From NCBI RefSeq assembly GCF_030936135.1, contig NC_082611.1, positions 11,423,001-11,487,000 on the forward strand: a DNA stretch of 64,000 nucleotides, read 5' to 3'. Source of the stretch: Gavia stellata (Eukaryota; Chordata; Aves; Gaviiformes; Gaviidae). Position numbers and translations under genes: made by a program. Shown here one piece after another: positions 53,733-64,000 of this stretch (position 1 is the stretch's first letter; every line of letters begins with the position of its first letter). The notes under the pieces are model-generated. The model saw only the letters and a program-made list of their open reading frames with translations. It was not told the DNA's origin and ran no database searches.

Positions 53733-54075
53733 GTATCCATGTTTGACAAATGCCATAGATCAGATCGGGCCATTTGCCAGCAGAGCACTAGTCAAAGAGC
53801 ACGCAGGAGCACCCCGTGCACCTCAAGAGTGTCAGGGAGAGGATGGTGCCAACTTCCAGCTGAGGAAGGTAGCCAGTAGCACATAACGCGTTGCTTCCCA
53901 ATTCTGTTTCATTTCTTCCCCATGTCTTTATGTTCTTTGACAGGTCTTCCAGTTCACATCCTGCTGGATAGAAAGTGACTTCATGGGATGAAAGCTCAGG
54001 CCCATACCTGTTGACTTCTGCCTTAGCCTTACTGCACCGAGTCTCACCCATCCTATTGTAATGTATAACTATGAA
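53733..54075 (+). other. Two exon-like segments separated by a 75-bp mini-intron
   Basis: Segment A (53733-53868) follows TTGCTGCAG and ends GAGGAAG before GTAGCC. Segment B (53944-54075) follows a long pyrimidine-rich tract with TTTGACAG and ends before GTAAGT at 54076. The block is GC-richer than its surroundings and keeps several CpGs. In phase 0, the phase left by the 33258-33347 exon, segment A is open throughout (VSMFDKCHRSDRAICQQ...), and the joined frame would stop 11 codons into segment B. A - strand frame (53788-54087) overlaps. This could be part of the orphan gene, a non-coding RNA, or chance. Confidence 0.22.
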
Positions 54076-55773
54076 GTAAGTCCACACGTGTGGGAGAGCT
54101 TGAAGGGGGATGGTGGCAGTGAAAATGGAGTGAGGAACTTCACAGACAGTGTCTGAGTATATATATGATGTCTGTATCAGCTCCTATCCTGCTCTTGCTG
54201 TGGTGGAGGGCTGGAATGAGACCTGGTGGGAATGGTGACTCCTTTCTGCAGCTTGGAAATAGTGAAGGAGAAAGAGGCAAATGGAGTGGCTATAGTAGGG
54301 AAGTCTTCCTATCTCATCTCTATTTCACTCTCACTGGGGAGAGGGGGTGTAAATTAATTGCTAGACCAATGGAGGGCACAGAGTGCTCGTAAGTGAGGAA
54401 CCTGAGGCGTTATCATCTTTAATTAGTGTCTGGATTAAAGTTACGCTACCTGGAATGGGTTTAATGCATGGTACTCTACATTTCTGTGCAAATGTGTGTG
54501 TACTACTCCTATTGCATGCTTCTTACGAATAAAGCTGTTGCTGCAAATTGTCTACACAGCTGATATCTGGGAAAAGGTACATTTGTGTATGGGAGGGAGG
54601 AAGTGCTTTCATCCCAAAGATATTGAGTAATGCTGACATTGTTTAGACTCCAAAGATATAAAATATAGCAGGCTCAATAATAAGTATTTGGATGCATATT
54701 AGATTATGATGTTGCGTATAAACAGATCTGTGACTTTTTTTCGTCTTTAATTGTCCTCTTTGCACATAACAGCATTTTCTGTCACTACAGCATAGGGCTG
54801 AATGGCTAAGAAGACCTTTGTGTTGCTGCATATTTAGGTTTTGTTTCAAAATGAGAAATGCAAATATTAAATGTGAAAAAACATGAGTAAGAATGTTAAC
54901 TAATATGAAGTAAAACACATATTTTAGCATGGTTTCTATCAGCCAGTTTCTGAGGTGAATTTCTGTAAGCAGTAGAAGGCCTGCTGCCAAAGGGCACCTC
55001 AGCGTCTTTGGTGTGAGCATAGCTGTTCTAGAAGCTCAAGTCTGGGGCATTCTTTTGCCTTTAATGACCCAGGATAGCCCAGGGATGTTGGATGCAAACA
55101 AACATGACCCTTATTTTGAACAGTTTAAGATTCCCATGAATGTGTGTTTTTTTTTTTCCCCTGCCACAAATCATCTAAACAACTTGAACAGCCACACTGT
55201 TTAGAGAGATTATAACTTGTAGTAGGCCTAAGTTTTGTCTTATTTTGGTTTATTTTACCTTTTCTGGTATACTGATTCTTTTTTTAGGATTAGTTTATTT
55301 TGTTGCCTTAGCAAAAGTAGGTGTTTCCTGAAGGGTAGCAGGTGCTGGGAATGACAATACAAGCTATTGGGAGCAATGATCAGAGGAAGAGGTTAAAGTA
55401 AATGTTACAGTCATATAAAATGTCTAAGGTTTGAACTCAAGTAGAAGTTTATAGCTGCATAAGCATAAATTACAGATTAAAAAAAACTTGTCCCACAATC
55501 CTTCACAAATCATAAGCAGCTGTAACATTGGCATGCAACCAGCTGTTTTGTTTTGTTTATTAAATGGTTATCCTGGACACCCAGAGCATGGCTAGTCCCT
55601 ATATTTATCTTTGGTAGCCATCTTCTTACAAAAAAGGGATTTTGGTGATTCAGAAAAATCTGGTGCAACCTCTTCCAATGCCCAATGGCTTCTAGGCAAC
55701 GCCTTGGCCTTCCGCCTTTGCAGAGTAGGAGCTAGGTATGGATGGAGGTAGACACTGCCTCCTCCAGCGTTAG

Positions 55774-55796
55774 CCTAACCTTCAGTGAAGGTTAGG
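55774..55796. repeat. Perfect short inverted repeat
   Basis: CCTAACCTTC and GAAGGTTAGG are perfect 10-bp arms around AGT. Intergenic, no known function. Confidence 0.6.
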
Positions 55797-56093
55797 AATC
55801 TTGTCTAAAAGTAAGTAAGTGAATCACCTAGATTATCGCAGTAGTCAGTAGAGGCATCTTCAGGAACAATTCAGTCCATCTAGCTTACACATCAGTTGCA
55901 GGATAGGAAGAATTACCTGCTGGAGTTACATATCTCCAGATACAGGAAGGAATCTAGTTGACCAGACTGGAACACCACCTTTTACACAGCTGAAGTAAAG
56001 AGGTAAGGTGGCTCCATCTCCTCCTCATGGGTTAGGACAGTCCAAGACTTGGAATTAATAGAAGGATAAGACTAAGTTCAGCTCAGGCTTCGT

Positions 56094-56107
56094 AAAAAAA
56101 AAAAAAA
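56094..56107. repeat. A-tract, 14 bp
   Basis: Run of 14 A, 37 bases before the CTCF-like word at 56145. No retroelement body is recognised. Confidence 0.8.
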
Positions 56108-56144
56108 GACTGAAGATTCATTGTGTTTACGCTCTGTGTCCTGT

Positions 56145-56158
56145 TAGCGCCCTCTTGG
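56145..56158 (-). promoter_or_regulatory. CTCF-like site
   Basis: TAGCGCCCTCTTGG resembles the reverse complement of the CTCF core (TAGCGCCCYCTGGTGG) over its first ten bases; the remaining positions are weak. The CpG it contains is uncommon here. Its orientation opposes that of the CTCF-like word at 17554. Confidence 0.25.
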
Positions 56159-56739
56159 CTTCGGTGCTTGCCGTGTGCTGGAAGACCCATGTTCTTCTGT
56201 GGTAATATTATCTTTGTCTCACATATATCCAAATACAAGTCATTGCTTGCCTAGCTGGTGTGCTGTTAATACATTCAGAAAATTTCTGGACAGGCAGGTT
56301 GCCATATGTAGGATTGCTGCTCTCAGTTCCTTAGAGCAGTATGAGAAACCTTCCTACATTTTTGTGCCTTTTTTATGTGGAAAGGGGAGAGAAAGATTTG
56401 AATATACACAGATAATGCCATTACCAGTCCATTTAAAAGGCCACATCATTGTATTTTTTTTTTAACAACACTATACCTTTCTAAACAATGTTCAGGAACA
56501 ATAGGGATATATTTAAAAGAAGGATATTTGAATTACTGGCTACCCAAAACTGACATAACAACACTGTAATTTTAAATAGGATGAGACTTTAATGGGTCTC
56601 CTAGAGGGGAAAAAAAAAGCTGTTTATTAATAGAAATGTACTAAACTACCTGCATTTGACAAAGTGCTAAGGGAGGAAATTACTTTTAGAGAAACAAATG
56701 AAAATGTCAATTAAAAGAAGTAATGGCTTTCTGAGTTGT

Positions 56740-56790
56740 GGGTTGGTTGGGTTTTTGGGGTTTTTGTTGTTTTGTTTTGTTTGTTTTCTT
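56740..56790. repeat. G/T-rich low-complexity tract
   Basis: An irregular series of GTTTT and GGTTT words (GGGTTTTTGGGGTTTTTG, then GTTTTGTTTTGTTTG). The strand skew explains the overlapping open frames here (+ 56738-57085, - 56707-57096), which are not genes. Confidence 0.7.
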
Positions 56791-58660
56791 CTTGAAAGAG
56801 AAGTACTGGGTATGTTTCTTCTTATTGCTTGAAAAGCTTTTGGTTTGTCTCTGTTGCCTTAGTTCTGTGGTTGGTTTTGGTTTTTCTTTTTTCCCTCTTC
56901 TGTATCTGCTGCATTGGAGTTGGATTTCATTTAGACTGGAGGCTAGTTTAATATTCTGGTCTAATGCTTTTTCTCTGTTACATGTTTTATTGTTCCTATT
57001 TTTTACAGCGCATCTTCCAATGAAAATGTGTACAAGAGCACAGTGCTGGCATTTAGCAGCTTTGAATTGCCCAATCTTCAGATGACTGCATAACAAACAA
57101 TTAATAAAACCCCTTTACGTTGGGGAGAATGGGATTAGAATGGGTGCAAACTACTCATGAGACCTTGCTCTCTAATAAGAGGAAATAATTTTGAGTGCTA
57201 AAACAGCTAATCATCTAAAAAACTTTTCCAAAAAAAGCCCTGCATATCTTCCAGTGTTCAAGACCCCCTTGTTCTAAGTCTGCTGTTAGTTGTGTGAAGC
57301 TGACAGCTTCCGTTGTCCTTTCAAAGCTGCCATTGGAATAAACTTAAATGTGCTGGCTGTGGAAGCTGCCACATGGCTGCTTGCCTGCTGGGGGAATGGA
57401 GCACAGATTCACATCTTGGGCCTTACATTATCTGGCCATAAAAAAATTTCTTGTATTAGTGCTCTTTAGTAGATGTCTCATATTTGCCATTCTGCTGAAT
57501 GTTATTTTAGTAGTGGATCATGGCAACTAAGACTGGCATGCTGGCAGCCTAAACCACCTGGCTTTGCAGTTCCATACCTGCCGGTGATGCGTCTCATATG
57601 TCAGTGTAGAGCAGAAAGAGAAAGAAGTAAGTTCCTAGTAACTGTAGAATATTACTGAAGTGGAAATTCCCTCTTTACAATTTTCTAATGCAAACTGGCA
57701 TGTCTACATGGTGACTGTTTATCATGAAGTAATAGGCAATATTTGGGTTTGCTTGGCAGGCAAGCTTTTTTGATAACTAATGTATGTGCAAATGTTTCCC
57801 TGGCTTTAAAGGATATTACTGTGTTCAAGTGGTAGTTGCAAAGAAGGCTTAATGAGAACATTAAGGAAAGTAAGCTTATTCACAGTGTTAACATTAGCGG
57901 AAACAATGACATGTTAGCCTGCAATGGCTTGTACAATGTCATACATAGACAGAGGAACTGTGCATTTTTAAGCAGCGAAATGTTTAGTTTTTAATGCTTT
58001 GTATATTTGCTTATGTTAGATGTGTCTCTAATTATTTGTTCTCATAGCAGAATAAAAACAACTACTTGAGGATAATGTCTGGAAAAAACAGACACTAGAA
58101 AACAAGTTGATGTGCTGAGGTAAGAAAGCAATCATTGAAGCAGAGTGACCATAGAACATTCAGTCTGCAAATAGGGCTGGTGGAAGAGCCTTTACTTCTG
58201 CCACTGCCCATTCCCAAGATAAAAAGTGATTGTTTTAACAAGACAGCATGTATTTTCTGTCATTTATTTTCTGTCCAGAAGTTGAATATTGTAGGTCTAT
58301 CAAAATATTGCCTCTGTTAAAACTTGCAAGATTAGATGCTGGAATCAAATGAACTAAAGGCAAGCAGTATGCAAACAGAGTGTATTCAAGGCTTAATGTC
58401 CTTTTTTTGTGTTCTTAAATTTGTTGCTTACACTGAAACTGGCAAACCAAGATTGATGCCAAAGACATTTTTTTCAGTAATTTGCCTTGTGTTCATAGGT
58501 CTCCACCTCAGACTGTACTAATTATGTAGTATTTGGTTACTTTCACAGGTTGCTCTGGTGTTCTAGTATGAATTTGCCACATTTATTGAGAGTCATCAGG
58601 GGTTATCATCTCAGCCTTTTAGCTGCCTGCAGGAAACCAAAATGAATTGTGGTCACTTGA

Positions 58661-58675
58661 TTTTTTTTTTTTTTT
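58661..58675. repeat. T-tract, 15 bp
   Basis: Run of 15 T followed by CTTCTCTACCCC. No element is recognised. Confidence 0.85.
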
Positions 58676-61289
58676 CTTCTCTACCCCACCCCTTGACTCC
58701 ACAGAAGTGAGTAAGGACTCACTTGCTTTCTATTTCATCAGCAGTTTGAACTTTTAGTGACATCTTGCTTTAAAGTCAGTCATATGCTGACAGAGAGTTA
58801 CAATTACAGCCCTGCTGGAGACAGATAGATACAAAAATAATATCCTCAACATCAAAAGATGTTTTCTTAAATGGTAATTAGTGTCTCCATGGGTGGATGG
58901 TTTCATGATTTAACATAGTATGAATTATTTTTCTTTACATAAACAAGATGAGGCATGGCGACCATAAGGACCTCTGCCATTTCAAATTAGTTAAGGCATC
59001 AGTATTAATTGTAAATTATCTAATTATGCTAAGGAAAGTAATAAAACAAAATTTGTCATTTATGCTGGTAAAAAAGCACATTCCTATTTTATTTTTTTAC
59101 CTCTTTGCTTCATACAGCAATGTCCAGCAACACACTATGGTTAAAAAGTCCTTCCCATGACTGTATTATATCAATGAGGATGTGTTTTCATCTCAGTTGT
59201 GTATGATTGCATCAATTTCATATGAATGAGAAATGGGGTGGAAGTTCTGAGTTGTCATTCAAAATAAGAAATGTTTTGAAACAATGTCCATTGCAAGGGA
59301 AATAGATTTCATTTATTTTCCCACTAGCTTAGATTTCAGGATGCCAAAAAGTTTAATGTGTGTGCTAACTTAGACTACACTTGTCAAAGCAATGGCAAAA
59401 TGAACAACTGATGAAATGCTGGACACCCCTTCCTATTTCAGGCTACTGCAGGGAATCCTTAGCTCACTAAAATGAGGCATGGGCTCGAAAACTTCAAAGT
59501 ACTACAGAGGCCATTCCCTCATTTCAGCTAACCTTATGTTCATCAGAATGTCATCCAGGCTACAAAGTAATAGTTACGCACACAACTTGCTCATCTCTGA
59601 CATTTTAATTTTCCTTCTTCTGAAAACTTGCAAGGTGAGAACCAAAATAAATGTTTTCCATGTTTCAAATATAAAACTTAGAGAATAATTTTTTTTTCTT
59701 CCTGTGACGTTAATCACACTTGTCGTCAAGTCTTTTTAAGAATATACCTGGGTTTTTCTACTTTACTATCTAGTTCAGTAGACAGTAATAGAAAGTACAT
59801 TACTGAGTGATTATATGTCCTCACAACAGGTGAGGCAGAAATCTAGGCCAGAGCCTACATAATGTGTAGCTACACAACACTGTTGTTAGCTCCCAAAATC
59901 CTATACAGGACAAGAAGGCATTTAATAGAAATCAGCAGCCCAACTTTACTATCTTATAGAACTCCAAACTGTTTGAAGACAAATCTGGTCATATTTTTAC
60001 ATGTGAACATAACAAGATATTCTTAGAAATCACTAAATAAAGGACGAATTTGGGATATAAAGAAACCTTTATTTTTTTTTAATTGAACTTCAGCTTTGTA
60101 CTTAAGTGATGTTGTCATGACAAATGCCATAGAATTTCTTATGGTGAAATGACACTTGAAAAAAGTGAAAAAAATTATTTAAAAATAAGAATTAAAATTA
60201 TGTTTATATAAACATTTCTTCTGTATATTGGTACACTGTAACTCTGAAAACAAAATTTTAGAACACTATATACCACTACTATTAGCATTTTCATATTTGT
60301 GGAAAGACTTTTTTCCCGAAGTTACGCTTTGCTCTCCCAAGCTTCATATACTCAGTTAAAATGATATCCTTTAATAAACAAACAGGCATATTAAAAAAAC
60401 TGTTTAGACTTTTACTCCATTCAGCTTTACAATATTGCACCATAGTGGAGAGCATATTCCATGCTCAGATTATCTCAGGTCCCGCTGCTGAATTTCAGTC
60501 TTACAATTTAAACGGACTTAAAAGAGTTAAGGTGGAGAGAGACTATTCTTCCATCTGCAAAACATAAACTAGCATCATTTCATTCTTGAAATTGTTAATT
60601 AGCTATATAAGACCAAATTTTAAAAGTAGTCAGTGGCTCCAAAGATATCTAAGTACATAGCTTTTTAAAACCAGTATCTGAACTACTGGGTGTTTAACTT
60701 CCAATGAAACTGCCATTTGGGTACTTCAGTTCCTACCTATTTCAAAGTAAGCTAGCCTTAGATTTTAGTTCTCATTTCCCAGATTTTTCCCTTGAAAATG
60801 AGACTGTGAAACCATTCAACTAAGCAAAAGCAGGCAGAGAATATAAACAAAATAATTTTCTTTCTTTCCGAATCAAACACTACCTCTGCTTAGGTTATTG
60901 CCATGGGACAGCAGTCCACGTTTGGTCCTGTCCGTCTGCAGGTACAGCTGTTTCACTGGTGCAAGGAAATGCTACAGAGGTAATTATAGAACCTCATGAG
61001 CCCCACAGATCAAGCTTGAAGGAGCCTCCTAGATAAACTGTTGTGACTAAAATGTAATGAAACTGATTCGTCAGCACAGCATTTAATCTCTCTCACCATA
61101 TTTTAAATACCTATAATACCCTCTAGGGAATGATGTTGTATGTGACTATACATGAAAACAGATAGAGTGCATTACTTTTTCAGTCAATATTGTTTGTGTT
61201 CTTCCCTCTTCAGGTGCTAAAGCTGCACTCTCTCTATTTCTAGATAACCTGTGGCATGGATTATAATGTGTTCAACTAAATGCTTAAAA

Positions 61290-61331
61290 AATAAAACCAG
61301 GTATGTGTTAATTTGTAAAGACTTTTTTATT
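61290..61331. terminator. CPPED1: Convergent poly(A) signals; the minus one likely ends CPPED1
   Basis: TTTATT at 61326-61331 is AATAAA on the - strand, downstream of the CPPED1 stop by about 1.05 kb. Only 30 bases away, AATAAA at 61290-61295 is on the + strand and is followed by a GT-rich run (GGTATGTGTTAATTTG). The minus signal is the best CPPED1 3' end I can see. The plus signal could end a + strand transcript coming from the orphan promoter, or be a chance hexamer. Confidence 0.45.
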
Positions 61332-62380
61332 TAACAGTAAACAAATCGTATATACTTGCTTAAAAAAAAAAAGTGGATTGCAGCACATAAATTTCTGTTT
61401 ATATAATTTACTTTTAAAGACTGACTTACTCCAGTCAAGAAATTTTTTACAATTTTTAGGGTTTTTCAACATTCAATATTGTATAATATTACAGTAAGGC
61501 ACTCTTAAACTGCATTTGGAAATCAAAGCTCTCCCCTTGTCTAGGAATCATCGAAGTGATTTCTGATAACAGTATTCTGTATAGAATATTCTCCCCATAC
61601 AATTATTCCAACTTCTGAAGCTATAGCAAGAACATATGCTAACTGAATGGTAGTTAAATTCCAAAAGGAAAATAGTTGTTCCATGTTTAGTTTCTGTCAG
61701 TGGCATCTATATTAGCTTCTTTCATAGACTTTTCATTACATAAAACTAGGATATAATGGAAACCCAAGCTGTGACTGCAAAACAGAATGTGTTTGCTCTC
61801 CTATTGCTGCTGGCTCTGAAGAACTAGGAAAATAAAGTATGGGAAATGGGAGAAAATACAACCTCTAGGTAACAAGATCTGATTCAAAGGTTGCGAAAAG
61901 TCCGTGGGAGTCTGTTGATTTCAGACTTTTTGAGATTTGTTTTTATAGAGTAAAAAAATGCCACATTTAAATTGCCCATAGTGTAACAGAAATGACTAAA
62001 TTTATTGATTTTAAAATACCCTCTCAAATATAAAACTAAAATAGACTTGAGTTAAAGGGTTATCTAGAAGCTACAACTCTTACTCTTTGATACACTTTAA
62101 TAAGAAAGTCTTATCTAGGAACAAAGCAAAAATTCTCAGAACAGTTCTTTTCAATGATACGTTACTGTATTATTTCTGCTATTCTTCTGTATTCCTCATA
62201 GGTCTCATTTTCAAAAGGAGGAACATCAACAACATTTTTGTTATTTAGGATAATAACAAATTGAGAGCTTTTCTGGGACATGGTGCACAATCAGAAATCT
62301 GTATCTTCAGCTTGGGGAAAGTTTCTGAAACACTCTCTAGTTGTCTAATATGGAAAAAACCCCACATCATTTGACATAGC
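61306..62380 (-). other. CPPED1: CPPED1 3' UTR (end inferred)
   Basis: The segment between the CPPED1 stop codon and the region just past the - strand AATAAA at 61331-61326. It is AT-rich, with no intron signal needed. A longer form ending near 60.05 kb is possible, because another - strand AATAAA (60071-60066) is present there. Confidence 0.5.
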
Positions 62381-62613
62381 CTAATTTTGCTTAGCAAGCA
62401 TATCTAGCAGCTCTTTCTCTATGCCTTGGCTGCTCAGTTCATTTAAACTGTAGTATCTATGAACAATCTTTTCATCTGTGACAACAACCACTCGAAGCCC
62501 ATGCGTATCTTCTCCCAGCTGACATCCTATTGCTGATGAAACCACCATTTCCAGTCCTCGGTAGGAGCCTCCAGCATTCCTATGGTAATGTCCAGAAAAT
62601 ACAGCTTTAATGC
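62381..62613 (-). CDS. CPPED1: CPPED1, C-terminal coding exon (partial)
   Basis: This encodes the C-terminus of CPPED1 (CSTP1), a cytosolic calcineurin-like metallophosphoesterase of about 310 residues reported to dephosphorylate AKT. The acceptor AAACAG lies at 62619-62614 (- strand). Two bases complete a split Gly codon, 76 codons follow, and TAG is at 62383-62381. Residues 5-15 of the segment read [11 protein letters not shown]. The GHYH pair is the last metal-binding motif of the fold (GHxH), so both active-site histidines supplied here are intact. Next come the family blocks [21 protein letters not shown] and KIVHRYYSL. The tail ends LLDMLAKQN. The earlier exons with the other metal ligands are beyond the right edge. 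The gene converges on SNX29, as in human. Confidence 0.97.
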
Positions 62614-63197
62614 CTGTTTAAAAAGAAAAAAAGAGAGTGTATGTATTTAGCTAGCAGTTGCAATTTATGTTTAAAATGTGTTTACAGTAGAAGATACTGC
62701 TGAGGTTATATGCTGAGGTTTACACAGCTGCTGGGGTTGTAGAGAAAGTTCTATAGTAAGTACAGCTACAGGTGTCGTGTCTACCTTCATTCTTTAATGA
62801 TCCATAAAGCATAAAATTAAAAGTTAAACCATTTACCTGAACTTGCATTTTAAACAAATAATTTGTATCAGCAATAACTAATTCTAATAGTAATAAATAA
62901 TAAATAATTACTAAAAACTTTATTCTGCTTCAATAGCTCTGTTTAGGGTTACGGGACTCTGATTTCTTTATGCTTACTGTGTGTTTGTCATCTTGCTCCT
63001 CCTTTGGCTAGAAAGAAGGAACTCTCTAGAGGAAGCTGCTTAAAATTAGGAAGAAAACTCAGTAATAGATAACTGCTTAAAGAATTATGCTACCATAACA
63101 TGAGTTGAAAGCCAAGGGTTGTGGAGCTGTGTTTGTCAATTAACATGCAGCAAATTCACCAAAGAGAGCTTAAACCTGTTTACCCAAGGCTGGTGAC

Positions 63198-63245
<48 letters not shown>

Positions 63246-64000
63246 AGACAAACAAATAGAAAACATAAATGAGAAGATGATTTGTAATCTTTTCTCAAAG
63301 ACATCGGGGGGGTTATCACAGATGGAATAGAACCAGGTACATCAAAGAAATCTAATAAGCAGAAGAGGTGGTGAGTTATAGTAAGAGGGGAAGAAAGATG
63401 AGAGCAGCCAAAAAAGGAAAGGTTGACAACCTGCAAGAGGAGTCAGGCTTGGTAATGACATGAATTCATGTTTACCTAGTATGGAGTACAAACAAGGCAG
63501 GTTTATTCTGATTTCGTCTGTATTTTTAATGACTTAAGGCTGTTCTGTTTCTTTCTTTTTTAAAAAATACGACTATTTATATTTTGAACTGTATTGGGGT
63601 AAAAAACCCACTCCGTTATAAACTTGAAAAGAAAGAAATACATTTGATCTGTTGCAGGAGACAACAATATGCTATATCGAATATTTCTGGGTAGGTTGCA
63701 TGCAAGTATCATCCAAGCTTGGTCAGAAGTAGAAGAAAAGCTAAATGACAAGCAGCAGCAAGTAAAGAGGACAAACATACTTCATATTTAAGGCTTTATC
63801 ATGTACTTTGAAATCCTTGGCTGAATCATTGTCTAACTGATTAACCAAACAAATGTTTAAAGAAGTCCAATCATTCTTCCCCTTCTCTCAGAATACGATA
63901 ATTTAATAAAAAATTAATTAAGTTTGCAAATGCTATCTGATTTTGACCAACTTCTAAAGATGATCCATATGCCAGGTCTGCTTTCCTGCCACACTCCTTA
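62614..64000 (-). other. CPPED1: CPPED1 last intron (part)
   Basis: Sequence upstream of the last CPPED1 exon in gene direction. No further CPPED1 exon is seen to the window edge. It contains a small (TAA)n stretch near 62886-62912 and the 41-bp A-tract at 63201. Confidence 0.85.
63201..63241. repeat. A-tract, 41 bp (T-tract in CPPED1 sense)
   Basis: Uninterrupted run of 41 A in the CPPED1 intron, the longest homopolymer in the window. The flanks (GGTGACCTT and GGCAAGACAAAC) show no retroelement body or clear target-site duplication. Its length is likely to vary between individuals and to be unreliable in assemblies. Confidence 0.9.

Larger units (their letters stand above)
54076..61305. other. 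No gene recognised; intergenic
   Basis: AT-rich with low-complexity tracts at 56094, 56740-56790 and 58661, a perfect palindrome at 55774 and a CTCF-like site at 56145. A TTTATT at 60066-60071 (AATAAA on the - strand) could be a more distal CPPED1 poly(A) signal, which would extend the CPPED1 3' UTR into this segment. Confidence 0.5.

Noticed and set aside
54643..55020. 125-codon - strand frame with hydrophobic stretches
   Set aside because: The hydrophobic runs come from AT-rich codons. No family motif or splice or promoter context supports it.
56707..57096. Overlapping 129-codon (-) and 115-codon (+) frames
   Set aside because: Explained by the strand-skewed G/T-rich low-complexity tract; both are Lys/Gln- or Phe/Leu-dominated.
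1..64000. CRISPR arrays, prophage, insertion sequences, operons or endogenous retroviral genes
   Set aside because: No regularly spaced direct repeats, no long compact coding and no retroviral or transposase motifs were seen. The sequence is vertebrate nuclear DNA.

Overview
The window reads as nuclear DNA of a bird, probably chicken-like. It is AT-rich and CpG-poor, with very few interspersed repeats. The only recognisable transposon copies are CR1 LINE 3' ends, including one with the avian 8-bp terminal repeat. There are no bacterial-type operons, phage genes, CRISPR arrays or intact retroelements.

Layout. Bases 1-11403 are read as the last intron of SNX29 on the + strand. The last SNX29 coding segment is at 11404-11533. 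It encodes the basic tail that follows the PX domain and ends in QSGDL. A long AT-rich 3' UTR follows, probably ending near 16.94 kb at the AATAAA at 16915. At the other end, 62381-62613 on the - strand is the last coding exon of CPPED1, carrying the GHYHRNAGG metallophosphatase motif. Its 3' UTR runs down to about 61.3 kb, and 62614-64000 is CPPED1 intron. The two genes are convergent, the same arrangement as in human 16p13 (SNX29 > < CPPED1). That synteny supports both calls.

Between them lie about 44 kb with no gene I can name. The most notable object there is an orphan CpG island at about 33.13-33.74 kb. It holds a YY1-type element over an ATG and a 30-codon open reading frame that runs straight into a GTGAGT splice donor. 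This looks like the first exon of an unrecognised + strand gene or a spliced non-coding RNA. A pair of exon-like segments about 20 kb downstream (53733-53868 and 53944-54075) could belong to the same transcript, but this is only inferred. Other notable structures are a CR1 fragment rebuilt by an apparent template-switch mutation (37756-37917), a cluster of TGACGT-type sites in the SNX29 intron (1406-1532), an isolated CpG patch downstream of SNX29 (17541-17669), and two CTCF-like sites in convergent orientation around the orphan island.

Most other open frames of 60-160 codons look like chance frames in AT-rich or strand-skewed sequence, and I did not annotate them as genes.
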